From the NCBI GenBank assembly GCA_947503305.1, contig CANNDF010000001.1, positions 558,001 through 622,000 on the forward strand: 64,000 nt of DNA. The letters are read 5' to 3'. Shown here one piece after another: positions 1 to 7,616 of the stretch. The translations under genes were made by a program, and so were the position numbers. The stretch's first letter is position 1. Every line of letters starts with the position of its first letter. The DNA comes from an uncultured Dokdonia sp. (lineage in GTDB: Bacteria > Bacteroidota > Bacteroidia > Flavobacteriales > Flavobacteriaceae). The notes under the pieces are model-generated. The model was given only the letters and a program-made list of their open reading frames with translations, was not told the DNA's origin and made no database searches.

Positions 1-63
1 ACTTACTAAAGAAATTAAGGTAAATAGTATAACTGTATTTTTAAAATTAATACGTTTTTTCAT
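1..63 (-). CDS. Start of a divergent secreted or lipoprotein gene (partial, runs off the left edge)
   Basis: Reading the minus strand from the ATG at 63-61 gives 21 uninterrupted codons to the window edge. They encode a basic start (MKKR) followed by a hydrophobic stretch ending FTLISLVS, which looks like a signal peptide and, if the next codon were Cys, a lipobox. The gene is divergent from the sigma gene at 134, the same arrangement as the LamG lipoprotein at 49490 beside the second sigma gene, and it has the same 28-bp promoter-like element upstream. I infer it is the counterpart of that lipoprotein; the body of the protein is outside the window, so its function is unknown. Confidence 0.6.
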   Translation of the reverse strand, partial: MKKRINFKNTVILFTLISLVS

Positions 64-89
64 AATAGTTTTCGTTAATTTGATGATAG

Positions 90-117
90 AACAGGTATCT
101 TGATGTATACCCTACCC
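90..117 (-). promoter_or_regulatory. Candidate ECF sigma promoter of the divergent left-edge gene
   Basis: On the minus strand this 28-bp element begins GGGTAGGGTA and ends CCTGTT, 26 nt before the ATG at 63. It matches the element before fecR at 662-689 in both blocks and in spacing, and also shares AAGAT before the last block. Two further copies flank the second sigma locus. The spacing and position fit a -35/-10 pair read by an extracytoplasmic sigma factor; that reading is inference. Confidence 0.6.
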
Positions 118-133
118 TTAGTAGTTAAAATTT

Positions 134-646
134 ATGGCAGATACTACATCATCAGTTTGTGATCAAAATGTTTTTAATACCATCTTCGAAGAACAAGCTG
201 AATCTTTACGGAATTATTTATACTATCAATGTAAAGACCTACAACAAGCAGAAGATCTAACACAAGAAGCTTTTATAAAACTTTGGAACAACTGCAAGAA
301 AGTCCTTTATAACAAAGCGCGTGGATTCTTATATGCAGTAAGTAAAAACGCTTTTTATAATCAAGTTGCTCATAATAAGGTAAAGTTTGCATATGCAAAA
401 AAGCCACAGCGTATTGCCGATATTGAAACACCAGAGTTTATCATGGAGGAATCAGAGTTTATGGATAAACTTCAACGTGCTTTAAATGCATTACCAGATG
501 GGCAAAGAGAAGTCTTTTTATTAAATAGAATTGATAAAAAAACATATAAAGAAATTGCCGAATTACTAGGAGTATCTCAAAAAGCCATCGAAAAAAGAAT
601 GCATAAGGCCCTTAGTAAACTGCGGGTTACGATAGGAAATATTTAA
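134..646 (+). CDS. RNA polymerase ECF sigma factor, FecI type
   Basis: A 170-residue sigma-70 family protein. The N-terminal half carries region 2 (core binding and -10 recognition, about residues 18-85, including QAEDLTQEAFIKLW), and the C-terminal third carries a region 4 helix-turn-helix (about 112-166, with YKEIAELLGVSQKAIEKRM). There is no extra domain, as expected for the ECF class. It is followed at short distance by fecR and an STN-containing TonB receptor, so it should be activated when the receptor senses a ligand at the outer membrane and relays this through FecR. It is clearly paralogous to the sigma factor at 48818-49342 (shared FLLNRI..K..KEIA...S.KA.EKR). Likely targets are the genes next to the 28-bp elements at 90-117 and 662-689. 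Confidence 0.93.
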   Translation: MADTTSSVCDQNVFNTIFEEQAESLRNYLYYQCKDLQQAEDLTQEAFIKLWNNCKKVLYNKARGFLYAVSKNAFYNQVAHNKVKFAYAKKPQRIADIETPEFIMEESEFMDKLQRALNALPDGQREVFLLNRIDKKTYKEIAELLGVSQKAIEKRMHKALSKLRVTIGNI

Positions 647-661
647 AAAAATAAAAGTAGG

Positions 662-689
662 GGGTAGGGTAAAGTTAAAGATCCCTGTT
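662..689 (+). promoter_or_regulatory. Candidate ECF sigma promoter of fecR and the TonB receptor
   Basis: The element reads GGGTAGGGTA at its start and CCTGTT at its end and lies 23 nt before the fecR ATG at 713. It is the plus-strand twin of the element at 90-117, and its outer blocks (GGTAGG and TGTT) keep the same 28-bp frame in both elements of the second sigma locus (48776-48803 and 49398-49425). It suggests that fecR and the receptor are transcribed separately from the sigma gene and are autoregulated by it. Confidence 0.6.
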
Positions 690-712
690 TCCTATGTAGA
701 TGAGATAGAATT

Positions 713-1624
713 ATGTTTGAAGAAAAAGACGATACGATACTAGCTCGCTGGCTAGCGGGCGATCTTACTCCAGAAGAATTAAAGGAATTTAAAGAATCTG
801 AAGAGTATGGGCAGTATGTATCTATCGTCAAAGGCTTAGATCGATTAGAAAAACCTTTATTTGATAAAGTATCATTAAAAGAACGTATTAATCATGCATT
901 ACCTGAGAAATCTCCAGAGACTAACGTTTTTTCTATCAAGCGTTTGGTAAGTATATCGGCAATTGCTGCAACTATTTTGTTACTATTTGGACTGTTCTTT
1001 ACAAAGGTTTCCTATACTACAGAAATAGGAGAAACATTGATAATTACGCTTCCTGATGGTACCTATGTGTCTATGAATTCAGCATCTACACTATCTCATA
1101 AACGTTTCTTTTGGAATAGTAACCGCAAGGTTTCCTTAGATGGAGAAGCCTTCTTTGACGTGACTTCTGGAGATGACTTTGTGGTGACTACGGCTTACGG
1201 TGAGGTGGCTGTTTTAGGAACAGAGTTTAACATTCACACCCGAAAAAAACATTTTGAATTGGCTTGCTATGAGGGGAAGGTCAAGTATACCAATAATAAT
1301 ACGCAAGAATCTGCGCAATTGACTCCAGGAAAAGCCATAGAAGTACAAAGTGATACTATTACTCCCAAAGCCGCTGGCGAATCACCTTCATGGATGCTCG
1401 GCAAATCACAATTTAATAGCACGCCATTACGAGAAGTGCTAGAAGATTTACAACTACATTATCCTCTTACTGTAAAGACAGATACCATAGACTTGGATCA
1501 ATTATTTACAGGTAGCTTTAGATATGATAACTTAGACCTGGCCTTACGAACCATTTGTCTTACAATGGGATTAGAATATACATTTTCAAATAACAAACAA
1601 TCAGTGACCCTCACTAAGCGTTAA
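713..1624 (+). CDS. FecR-family anti-sigma factor
   Basis: A 303-residue inner-membrane regulator. Residues 1-75 form the cytoplasmic sigma-binding part (ILARWLAGDLTPEEL is typical of the FecR N-terminus), residues about 79-97 are a single membrane segment, residues about 103-195 are the periplasmic FecR domain (LPDGTYVSMNSAST, LDGEAFFDV, VAVLGTEFNI), and residues about 225-300 match the C-terminal DUF4974-like domain (PLREVLEDLQLHYPL) that contacts receptor STN domains. It lies between the sigma gene and the TonB receptor; its start is 23 nt after the candidate ECF promoter. Expected role: holds the sigma factor inactive until the receptor signals. Confidence 0.93.
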   Translation: MFEEKDDTILARWLAGDLTPEELKEFKESEEYGQYVSIVKGLDRLEKPLFDKVSLKERINHALPEKSPETNVFSIKRLVSISAIAATILLLFGLFFTKVSYTTEIGETLIITLPDGTYVSMNSASTLSHKRFFWNSNRKVSLDGEAFFDVTSGDDFVVTTAYGEVAVLGTEFNIHTRKKHFELACYEGKVKYTNNNTQESAQLTPGKAIEVQSDTITPKAAGESPSWMLGKSQFNSTPLREVLEDLQLHYPLTVKTDTIDLDQLFTGSFRYDNLDLALRTICLTMGLEYTFSNNKQSVTLTKR

Positions 1625-1633
1625 GTATATTCT

Positions 1634-4345
1634 ATGAAGAAATTGCTTTTTATAGTTATTTTATTGTTGAGCGGGATATTGTATGGTCAAAATATACTTC
1701 AAGTATCCTATAATAATACACCGCTTCGAGAGGTAATTACAGATATTGAATCAAAAACAACGGTTCAGTTCTCATATAATGATAGTACGCTTTCGCGAAA
1801 GCGTATAACATATAAAAACCCCTCAATTACTTTACTAGAACTACTCGCTGTTTTGACACAACAAACTGGACTTACTTTTGATAAAGCATCTGATTCACAA
1901 GTGCTTATTTATATTCCGGACACTACACTAACCGTATGTGGGTATATTTTTGATATAGAGACCAACACACCTTTATCTTTTACAAATATTATAGTTGTAA
2001 ATAGTTCTAAAGGGACTGTAAGTGATGAAAATGGATTTTTCCAATTGGAAAAGATTGAAAGTACCGCACAATTAAAAATTGAATATGTAGGCTATCGCGA
2101 TGTAACATTAGAAGCAAAAGACTACGAATTCAGCAATTGTAAAAATATTTATGTTCAACCGTCTCAAGAGGCACTTTCAGAAGTGTTGATTGTAAGTTAC
2201 CTAACACAAGGAATTGATAAGAACATAGATGGATCACTTACTTCAGATACCAAAAATAGAGGCATAATACCAGGTCAAATAGAGCCAGATGTTTTTCAAG
2301 GATTGCAAAGTATACCTGGGATATTTAGTCCAGATGAGTCTGCGTCAGGATTTCAGGTAAGAGGGGGGTCTACAGATCAAAATTTAGTGCTTTTTGATAA
2401 CATAAAACTATATAATACAGGACACTTTTTCGGGACAACATCAGTGATTAACCCATACGTAACTGAAACAACCAAAGTCTATAAAGGAGGCGCAAGTGTG
2501 ATTTATGGAGATCGTATTTCTGGAGTTATTGATATCAGGACAGCAGAAGGGATTCCAGATGAAACAACATTTGGTTTTGGAGTCAATGGAACCCATATTG
2601 ATGTATTTACAAAAGCACGCTTGAGTGATAAAGTGGCGTTTATTGCATCTGGAAGGAGATCGTATACAGATCAATTTCAGACACCTACTTTTGAATCTTT
2701 TCAAGAAAAAGTATTTCAAAATACCAGATTTGTAGAGGCAGGAGCCATCATTGCCGAGAATAATTTTGATGATGTTGCACAACGAGAAGATTTCTTTTTT
2801 TATGATACCAATGCAAAACTCATTTATACACCTACTCAAAAAGATCGGATCTTTATAAGTGGCATTTTTACAAACAATAACTTGGATTATCTCGTAGCAG
2901 AAGAAGAAGATATTATAGCAGATGTTTTAACGATAAAAAATACAGGCGCAACGATTTCTTGGGAGGGATTTAATAAAGGAAATTGGAGTCATAGTTTATC
3001 AGGTTATTTTACCTCATTAGATAGTGATTACAGAAATGATGTAAGAGATGACATTGATAATATTGTTCAAGAAGAAAATGTAAGGAGAAATACAATTGAT
3101 GAATTTGGTTTTGATGCCCATGTAACCTATGCATTAAATGATAAAATGGATATAAGAGCAGGGTATCAATTTTCTCGCAACAAAGTATTTTATCAGCTTT
3201 TTAGAGATCAATTTGGGGATGTAGATATAGACCCTGATGATGAGGAAATGGACCCTCTAGAAGATCTTGAAGATGGAGATGGTGATGAAGAAGATGTAGA
3301 GATTGACCCAGAAGATATGCCTGAAATAGCAGAAACTCGAGACTTTAATGTACGTCGTAATCGTGAAAATATAACAAATGCCTTTTATACTGACTATACG
3401 TGGACACCTAATAGAAACAGCCATATTAATCTAGGAATTAGAGGAGTGCATTACTCTCGTGTAAATAAATTTTATCTCGAACCGCGTCTCAATATCAATT
3501 ACGGATTTTCAAGACATATAGGGCTAAAACTCACAGCAGAACGAAGAGTACAACCTATCTCTCAATTGGTAGAATTTGAAGACACACAAATTAGATTAGA
3601 AAATAGAATCTGGACATTATCAGATGGGATAGAAATTCCAGTTTTAGAATCATTACAATTCTCGTTTGGAGCTATTTATGAAAAAAAAGGATGGCTTATT
3701 GATGTAGACGGCTATATAAAAGAAATCACAGGATTAACCTCATTTACAAATGGATTTACCAGTGTAGCAGAAGATATTAATATAGGAACAAGTGATATAG
3801 TAGGAGCAGATATTTTTATCAAAAAGAAAATAGGTATAGGAAATATATGGATAGGGTATACGTATAATGATATTACATATATTTTTAATGAGATTCAAGA
3901 GGGTTCTTTTAGAGGTAATAATGATATTACTCATAATCTGAATATATCAGGCTCTCTTGATATTCATAATCTAGAATTTTCATTAGGATACAATTTCCAT
4001 ACTGGAGCCCCTTTTACAGATTTAGGAGATACTAATGAAAATATTGAGGAAACCCCTTTAAATGAAAGTCGTCTTCCAGCCTATCATAGAGTAGATGCTA
4101 GTATGGCTTGGCACTTTGCATTATCAAAACCCAAAACACCTGAAGAGAGAAATACACGGGTAAGGAAACGAAAAACTTATGGTACTTTAGGAATTTCTAT
4201 ACTTAATCTATTAGATAGACAAGTACCCTTAAGAGAAATCTTCAGACAAGACGTAGATGGTATTACACAAGAACAATCAATAGAACAAATAGAACAGTTT
4301 TCTTTAGGTTTTACACCGAATGCAACATTGAGGTTCTATTTTTAA
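1634..4345 (+). CDS. TonB-dependent outer-membrane receptor with STN and carboxypeptidase-like domains
   Basis: A 903-residue protein. Signal peptide about 1-18 (ends ILYGQ); STN/secretin-like signalling domain about 20-95; carboxypeptidase regulatory-like domain about 103-185 (GYIFDIETNTPLSFTNI, GTVSDENGFFQL); plug about 205-300 (GQIEPDVFQGLQSIPGI, FQVRGGSTDQNLVLFDNIK); the rest is beta-barrel ending in an aromatic residue (TLRFYF). It forms a trans-envelope signalling unit with FecR and sigma. No SusD-like partner is adjacent. Oddities: a very acidic stretch at residues about 529-564 (22 of 36 Asp or Glu), and a palindromic GCTTTCGCGAAAGC repeat inside the STN coding region. The second receptor at 45554-47863 is paralogous but lacks the carboxypeptidase-like domain and the acidic stretch. 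The substrate is unknown. Confidence 0.93.
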   Translation: MKKLLFIVILLLSGILYGQNILQVSYNNTPLREVITDIESKTTVQFSYNDSTLSRKRITYKNPSITLLELLAVLTQQTGLTFDKASDSQVLIYIPDTTLTVCGYIFDIETNTPLSFTNIIVVNSSKGTVSDENGFFQLEKIESTAQLKIEYVGYRDVTLEAKDYEFSNCKNIYVQPSQEALSEVLIVSYLTQGIDKNIDGSLTSDTKNRGIIPGQIEPDVFQGLQSIPGIFSPDESASGFQVRGGSTDQNLVLFDNIKLYNTGHFFGTTSVINPYVTETTKVYKGGASVIYGDRISGVIDIRTAEGIPDETTFGFGVNGTHIDVFTKARLSDKVAFIASGRRSYTDQFQTPTFESFQEKVFQNTRFVEAGAIIAENNFDDVAQREDFFFYDTNAKLIYTPTQKDRIFISGIFTNNNLDYLVAEEEDIIADVLTIKNTGATISWEGFNKGNWSHSLSGYFTSLDSDYRNDVRDDIDNIVQEENVRRNTIDEFGFDAHVTYALNDKMDIRAGYQFSRNKVFYQLFRDQFGDVDIDPDDEEMDPLEDLEDGDGDEEDVEIDPEDMPEIAETRDFNVRRNRENITNAFYTDYTWTPNRNSHINLGIRGVHYSRVNKFYLEPRLNINYGFSRHIGLKLTAERRVQPISQLVEFEDTQIRLENRIWTLSDGIEIPVLESLQFSFGAIYEKKGWLIDVDGYIKEITGLTSFTNGFTSVAEDINIGTSDIVGADIFIKKKIGIGNIWIGYTYNDITYIFNEIQEGSFRGNNDITHNLNISGSLDIHNLEFSLGYNFHTGAPFTDLGDTNENIEETPLNESRLPAYHRVDASMAWHFALSKPKTPEERNTRVRKRKTYGTLGISILNLLDRQVPLREIFRQDVDGITQEQSIEQIEQFSLGFTPNATLRFYF
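1789..1802. repeat. GCTTTCGCGAAAGC palindrome, copy 1 (inside a gene)
   Basis: Exact copy, extended to the 18-bp palindrome ACGCTTTCGCGAAAGCGT, inside the TonB receptor gene, where it is read as T-L-S-R-K-R in the STN domain. Confidence 0.9.
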
Positions 4346-4367
4346 AATACACAACATATCTATTAGT

Positions 4368-4399
4368 TTTGAAGTTTATATAGTATTATGTTACTTTTA
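4368..4399 (+). promoter_or_regulatory. Possible Bacteroidetes-type promoter of cvpA
   Basis: TTTG at 4368-4371 and TACTTTTA at 4392-4399 are 20 nt apart, one base off the TTTG...TAnnTTTG pattern of the Bacteroidetes primary sigma factor. The predicted start would fall at or next to the cvpA ATG, which would make a leaderless transcript. Weak call. Confidence 0.3.
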
Positions 4400-4404
4400 A
4401 GGAT

Positions 4405-4935
4405 ATGAATACAATTGATATTGTTTTTGGGATTATTCTCATTTTAGGTGCTATTCAAGGATTCCGTAAGGGTCTTTTTGTAGAATTGGCGTCACTAGTT
4501 GGACTTATTGCCGGAATTTTTGGAGCGATATATTTCTCTCATTTTGTAGGAGATTGGTTGGCCGATAAAATGTCATGGTCAGAACAGGTAATTAACCTTG
4601 CTTCTTTTGCTATTACATTTGTTATTATTGTAATTGTAGTATCTATGGCAGGTAGATTACTTACTAAAATAGCAGACTTTGCGATGCTAGGTATTCTTAA
4701 TAAAATTGCTGGTGGCGTATTTGCTGTTTTAAAGTATGCCTTTCTCCTTAGTGTGGTTATTATGTTTTTAAACGCAGCAAATAAACGAATAGGCTTTGTA
4801 AGTGAAGAGGCAATGGAAGAGTCAATACTTTTTACACCTGTTCAGTCATTAGCCCCCATTATATTACCTTCTATTTTGACAAAGGCTAAAGAAGAAAATA
4901 TCTACATTTCTGATAGAGAAAAAGAGCAATCTTAA
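4405..4935 (+). CDS. CvpA family membrane protein
   Basis: A 176-residue protein with four predicted membrane segments (about 3-20, 27-48, 62-85 and 100-122) and the CvpA-family start, IDIVFGIILILGAIQGFRKGLF. CvpA proteins are inner-membrane proteins named for colicin V production; in many bacteria they support envelope integrity, and their biochemical role is not settled. The last 45 residues are polar and probably cytoplasmic. It is a single plus-strand gene between the TonB receptor and the convergent SulP gene. Family assignment is firm; function here is inferred only from the family. Confidence 0.88.
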   Translation: MNTIDIVFGIILILGAIQGFRKGLFVELASLVGLIAGIFGAIYFSHFVGDWLADKMSWSEQVINLASFAITFVIIVIVVSMAGRLLTKIADFAMLGILNKIAGGVFAVLKYAFLLSVVIMFLNAANKRIGFVSEEAMEESILFTPVQSLAPIILPSILTKAKEENIYISDREKEQS

Positions 4936-4962
4936 TAAGAATAAGGCTCTCTTTTTATGTAT

Positions 4963-4976
4963 GCTTTCGCGAAAGC
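4963..4976. repeat. GCTTTCGCGAAAGC palindrome, copy 2 (between convergent genes)
   Basis: Exact copy at the centre of a 20-bp perfect palindrome (4960-4979) in the 50-bp gap between the convergent cvpA and SulP genes. As RNA it would form a tight hairpin on both strands, so it may act as a bidirectional terminator here; the same sequence elsewhere lies inside genes. Confidence 0.9.
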
Positions 4977-4985
4977 ATATAAAAA

Positions 4986-6863
4986 TTATTTCTTATTCTT
5001 CACAAAAGTTTGTAAGTACTTCATACATTCATCAAAAGAGTCAAAAATACATTCTTTTGGAATTAAATCTGGAATAATATCAATACGCTCCATCATAAAT
5101 AGAGGTTGTTTTTGAACACCCACTATGTACAATTGTACCCCGCGTTGTTGTAATGCTAATACAGTATCTTCTACAGCATAAACCCCCGATTGATCCATAT
5201 AAGGCACTTTGTCCATACGTAAAATCACATGTGAGGCTGTATCAGATATTTGTTGTGATAACTCTTGAAACTCATTTGTATATCCAAAAAATAAGGGGCC
5301 ACTTAAATGTTTTATGAAAATTTCCTCTTTTAATGCTTCTGGAAAAGAAGTTTCATCACTCCATAAGACTTCATTTTCTTGCGTGTCTATATAATTTAAT
5401 ACTTTAGATTGTCTTGCTGTAAAATCTCCCATTTTCTTCATAAACATTAATGAAGAAAGAATTAGTCCAACACCTACCGCATTAATCAAATTCCAAAATA
5501 CAGACAGTATTAAAACAATAAGCATGATCAATACTTCAGAACTCAGCTTTAAACCAAATAAATTAATATCTCTGGGAAGATTAGGAATTGCTTTTAAACC
5601 TTTATAATCCATAACACCTATTCCAACAGTTAATAAAATACCGGCAAGTACAGCTGCTGGTATTTTTGAGGCTATAGGACCTAATGCCAATAAAACGACT
5701 AATAGAAGTATGGCAGCAATCATACCAGATAATTTTGTTTTACCACCAGCATTGATATTTACAACAGTACGTATAGTTGCACCAGCACCAGGAATTCCTC
5801 CAAAGATAGAGGCAATAGCATTTCCTATTCCTTGTCCTACTAATTCTTTATTAGGTTTGTGCTTGGTTTTGGTCATATTATCTGCTATAACCGAGGTAAG
5901 TAACGAGTCAATAGTTCCAAGAAAAGCTAAAGAAACAGATGCTAGTATATACGGCGTAATAGCACTTAAACTAAAATCAGTAAAAATTTCAAGATTAGGA
6001 GAAGGAAAGCCAAAAGGGATTTCTTGGATAGAGAGATAGTTAAGATTTGCAAAATAAGCAATGCCCGATACCACTACCAATGCAACTAGAGTACTGGGTA
6101 TCGCTTTGGTAATTCTTTTAAAACCATAAATGATTAGAATCGTTGCTAATGCCAGAATGAGTTCCAGAAAATTAATATTTTTTAAGGCTTTAGGCATCAA
6201 CTTTACAGCACCTACAACTCCAGAAGCATTTGAAGTGGCAAGCGTTTTGGCTTCTGTATTAATTTGGTCTGGAGTTATGCTTTTAGCTGTTTTAATAGCC
6301 TCTTCAAAATCATCAATAGCAAGAAGATCTTCCCCTTTTTCTTCTTTAAGAATATTGTCCAGGATGACTTCTTTAGCCTGTGGTTTAAAGGTGTCTACGT
6401 AAGCTGTATCTTCTTTAGGGTAATAACCTAAGGCAGGTAAAATTTGCGTAATAATGATCATAACTCCAATGGCAGTCATAAAACCAGATACTACAGGATA
6501 GGGGATATACTTAATATATTTCCCAATCCCTAGAAGTCCTAATCCTATTTGTATAAGCCCGGCTAATAGAAAAACAGTTAGAATAATAGGTAATGCTTTA
6601 GAGGCATCTCCATCATTTGTAGAAACTATACTTGCTATCACAACCATACTTACAGCAGTCATAGGAGCCGTAGGTCCAGATATTTGTGTAGAGGTACCTC
6701 CAAAAAGTGCAGCAAAAAAAGCAATAAAAATAGCACCATAAAGCCCGGCACTCGGCCCTAAACCAGAGGATACTCCAAATGCTAGCGCCAAAGGTAATGC
6801 TACAATACCCGCCGTAATGCCTCCAAAGGCATCTCCTTTTAAATGTTTAAAAAAGTCTTTCAC
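4986..6863 (-). CDS. SulP family anion transporter with STAS domain
   Basis: A 625-residue inner-membrane transporter. The SulP core runs from residue 1 to about 500 with many membrane segments and family motifs (GITAGIVALPLALAFGVSSGLGPSAGLYGA; SGPTAPMT; GAGATIRTVVNINAGGKTKLSG), followed by a cytoplasmic STAS domain at about 510-615 (FIKHLSGPLFFG, VPYMDQSGVYAVED). A hydrophilic, charged insertion at about residues 150-230 separates two membrane segments. Substrates in the family include sulfate, bicarbonate and other anions. A second SulP gene and a carbonic anhydrase lie just upstream, which favours bicarbonate, but this gene is separated from them by a terminator and may have its own substrate. 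Confidence 0.9.
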   Translation of the reverse strand: MKDFFKHLKGDAFGGITAGIVALPLALAFGVSSGLGPSAGLYGAIFIAFFAALFGGTSTQISGPTAPMTAVSMVVIASIVSTNDGDASKALPIILTVFLLAGLIQIGLGLLGIGKYIKYIPYPVVSGFMTAIGVMIIITQILPALGYYPKEDTAYVDTFKPQAKEVILDNILKEEKGEDLLAIDDFEEAIKTAKSITPDQINTEAKTLATSNASGVVGAVKLMPKALKNINFLELILALATILIIYGFKRITKAIPSTLVALVVVSGIAYFANLNYLSIQEIPFGFPSPNLEIFTDFSLSAITPYILASVSLAFLGTIDSLLTSVIADNMTKTKHKPNKELVGQGIGNAIASIFGGIPGAGATIRTVVNINAGGKTKLSGMIAAILLLVVLLALGPIASKIPAAVLAGILLTVGIGVMDYKGLKAIPNLPRDINLFGLKLSSEVLIMLIVLILSVFWNLINAVGVGLILSSLMFMKKMGDFTARQSKVLNYIDTQENEVLWSDETSFPEALKEEIFIKHLSGPLFFGYTNEFQELSQQISDTASHVILRMDKVPYMDQSGVYAVEDTVLALQQRGVQLYIVGVQKQPLFMMERIDIIPDLIPKECIFDSFDECMKYLQTFVKNKK

Positions 6864-6905
6864 TGAATTATGAGTTATGGTTAATTAGATAAAGAAATAA
6901 AAAGC

Positions 6906-6944
6906 AAAAGGCTGATTATTTATGATATAAAAAATCAGCCTTTT
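6906..6944 (-). terminator. Rho-independent terminator after the carbonic anhydrase gene
   Basis: AAAAGGCTGATT (6906-6917) pairs perfectly with AATCAGCCTTTT (6933-6944) around a 15-nt loop. On the minus strand it lies about 22 nt past the carbonic anhydrase stop and is followed by T-rich sequence, ending the SulP-carbonic anhydrase transcript before the next SulP gene. Confidence 0.85.
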
Positions 6945-6966
6945 AAAAATACTAAATTTTAAGTGA

Positions 6967-7614
6967 TTAGTCCACAAAAGTTACTTTTCCATCACTTACA
7001 CTGTAAACTGCACCTACAATTTTTATCTCATTATTGTCTTCCATTTCTTTTAATACTGGAGAATCATTTCTAAGATTTTTTATAGTCAGTGCAACGTTTT
7101 TATAGACAACAGCATCAAAAAACTCCTTATTCTCATAGGTGCGCTCACTAATTTTGTCTGGTGTTTGTACAGCATGTACAGAAGGCTTAATACCATCAAG
7201 TAATGATCTGATACTTCCTAATTGTAATGGGCTTGATGCATTAGCATCTTGAATGGCAGTCTTTACAGCTCCACAACCCGTATGACCGAGTACGACAACT
7301 GTTTTTGAACCAGCAACTTTACAACCATATTCAATACTTGCTGTAATATCAGGGCTTACTACGTTGCCAGCAACTCGCGCACTAAAAACATCTCCAATCC
7401 CTTGATCAAAGATAGTTTCTACAGGAACTCGTGAGTCTATACAGCTTAAAATAACAGCGTGAGGCCACTGACCTCCTGAGGTGTCACTTACTTGCTGTAG
7501 AAGATCGCGTTGGGCTTGAGATGTTGAAGTAAATCTGGCGTTACCTTCTTTTAATCTTTGTAACGAATCAGCAGGTGAAATTGCTGCTTGCGTATCTTTA
7601 TTTAATGCTTTCAT
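6967..7614 (-). CDS. Beta-class carbonic anhydrase
   Basis: A 215-residue zinc enzyme interconverting CO2 and bicarbonate. Zinc and catalytic residues are visible: Cys58-Ile-Asp60-Ser-Arg62 and His111-Thr-Gly-Cys114. The central ARVAGNVVSPDITASIEYG region is also typical of beta-class enzymes. There is no clear signal peptide, so it should be cytoplasmic. The start codon lies 2 nt after the stop of the upstream SulP gene (7617-9191), so the two are probably translationally coupled; SulP-carbonic anhydrase pairs and fusions are known and are usually read as bicarbonate uptake or CO2-trapping units. Confidence 0.93.
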   Translation of the reverse strand: MKALNKDTQAAISPADSLQRLKEGNARFTSTSQAQRDLLQQVSDTSGGQWPHAVILSCIDSRVPVETIFDQGIGDVFSARVAGNVVSPDITASIEYGCKVAGSKTVVVLGHTGCGAVKTAIQDANASSPLQLGSIRSLLDGIKPSVHAVQTPDKISERTYENKEFFDAVVYKNVALTIKNLRNDSPVLKEMEDNNEIKIVGAVYSVSDGKVTFVD

Positions 7615-7616
7615 AT

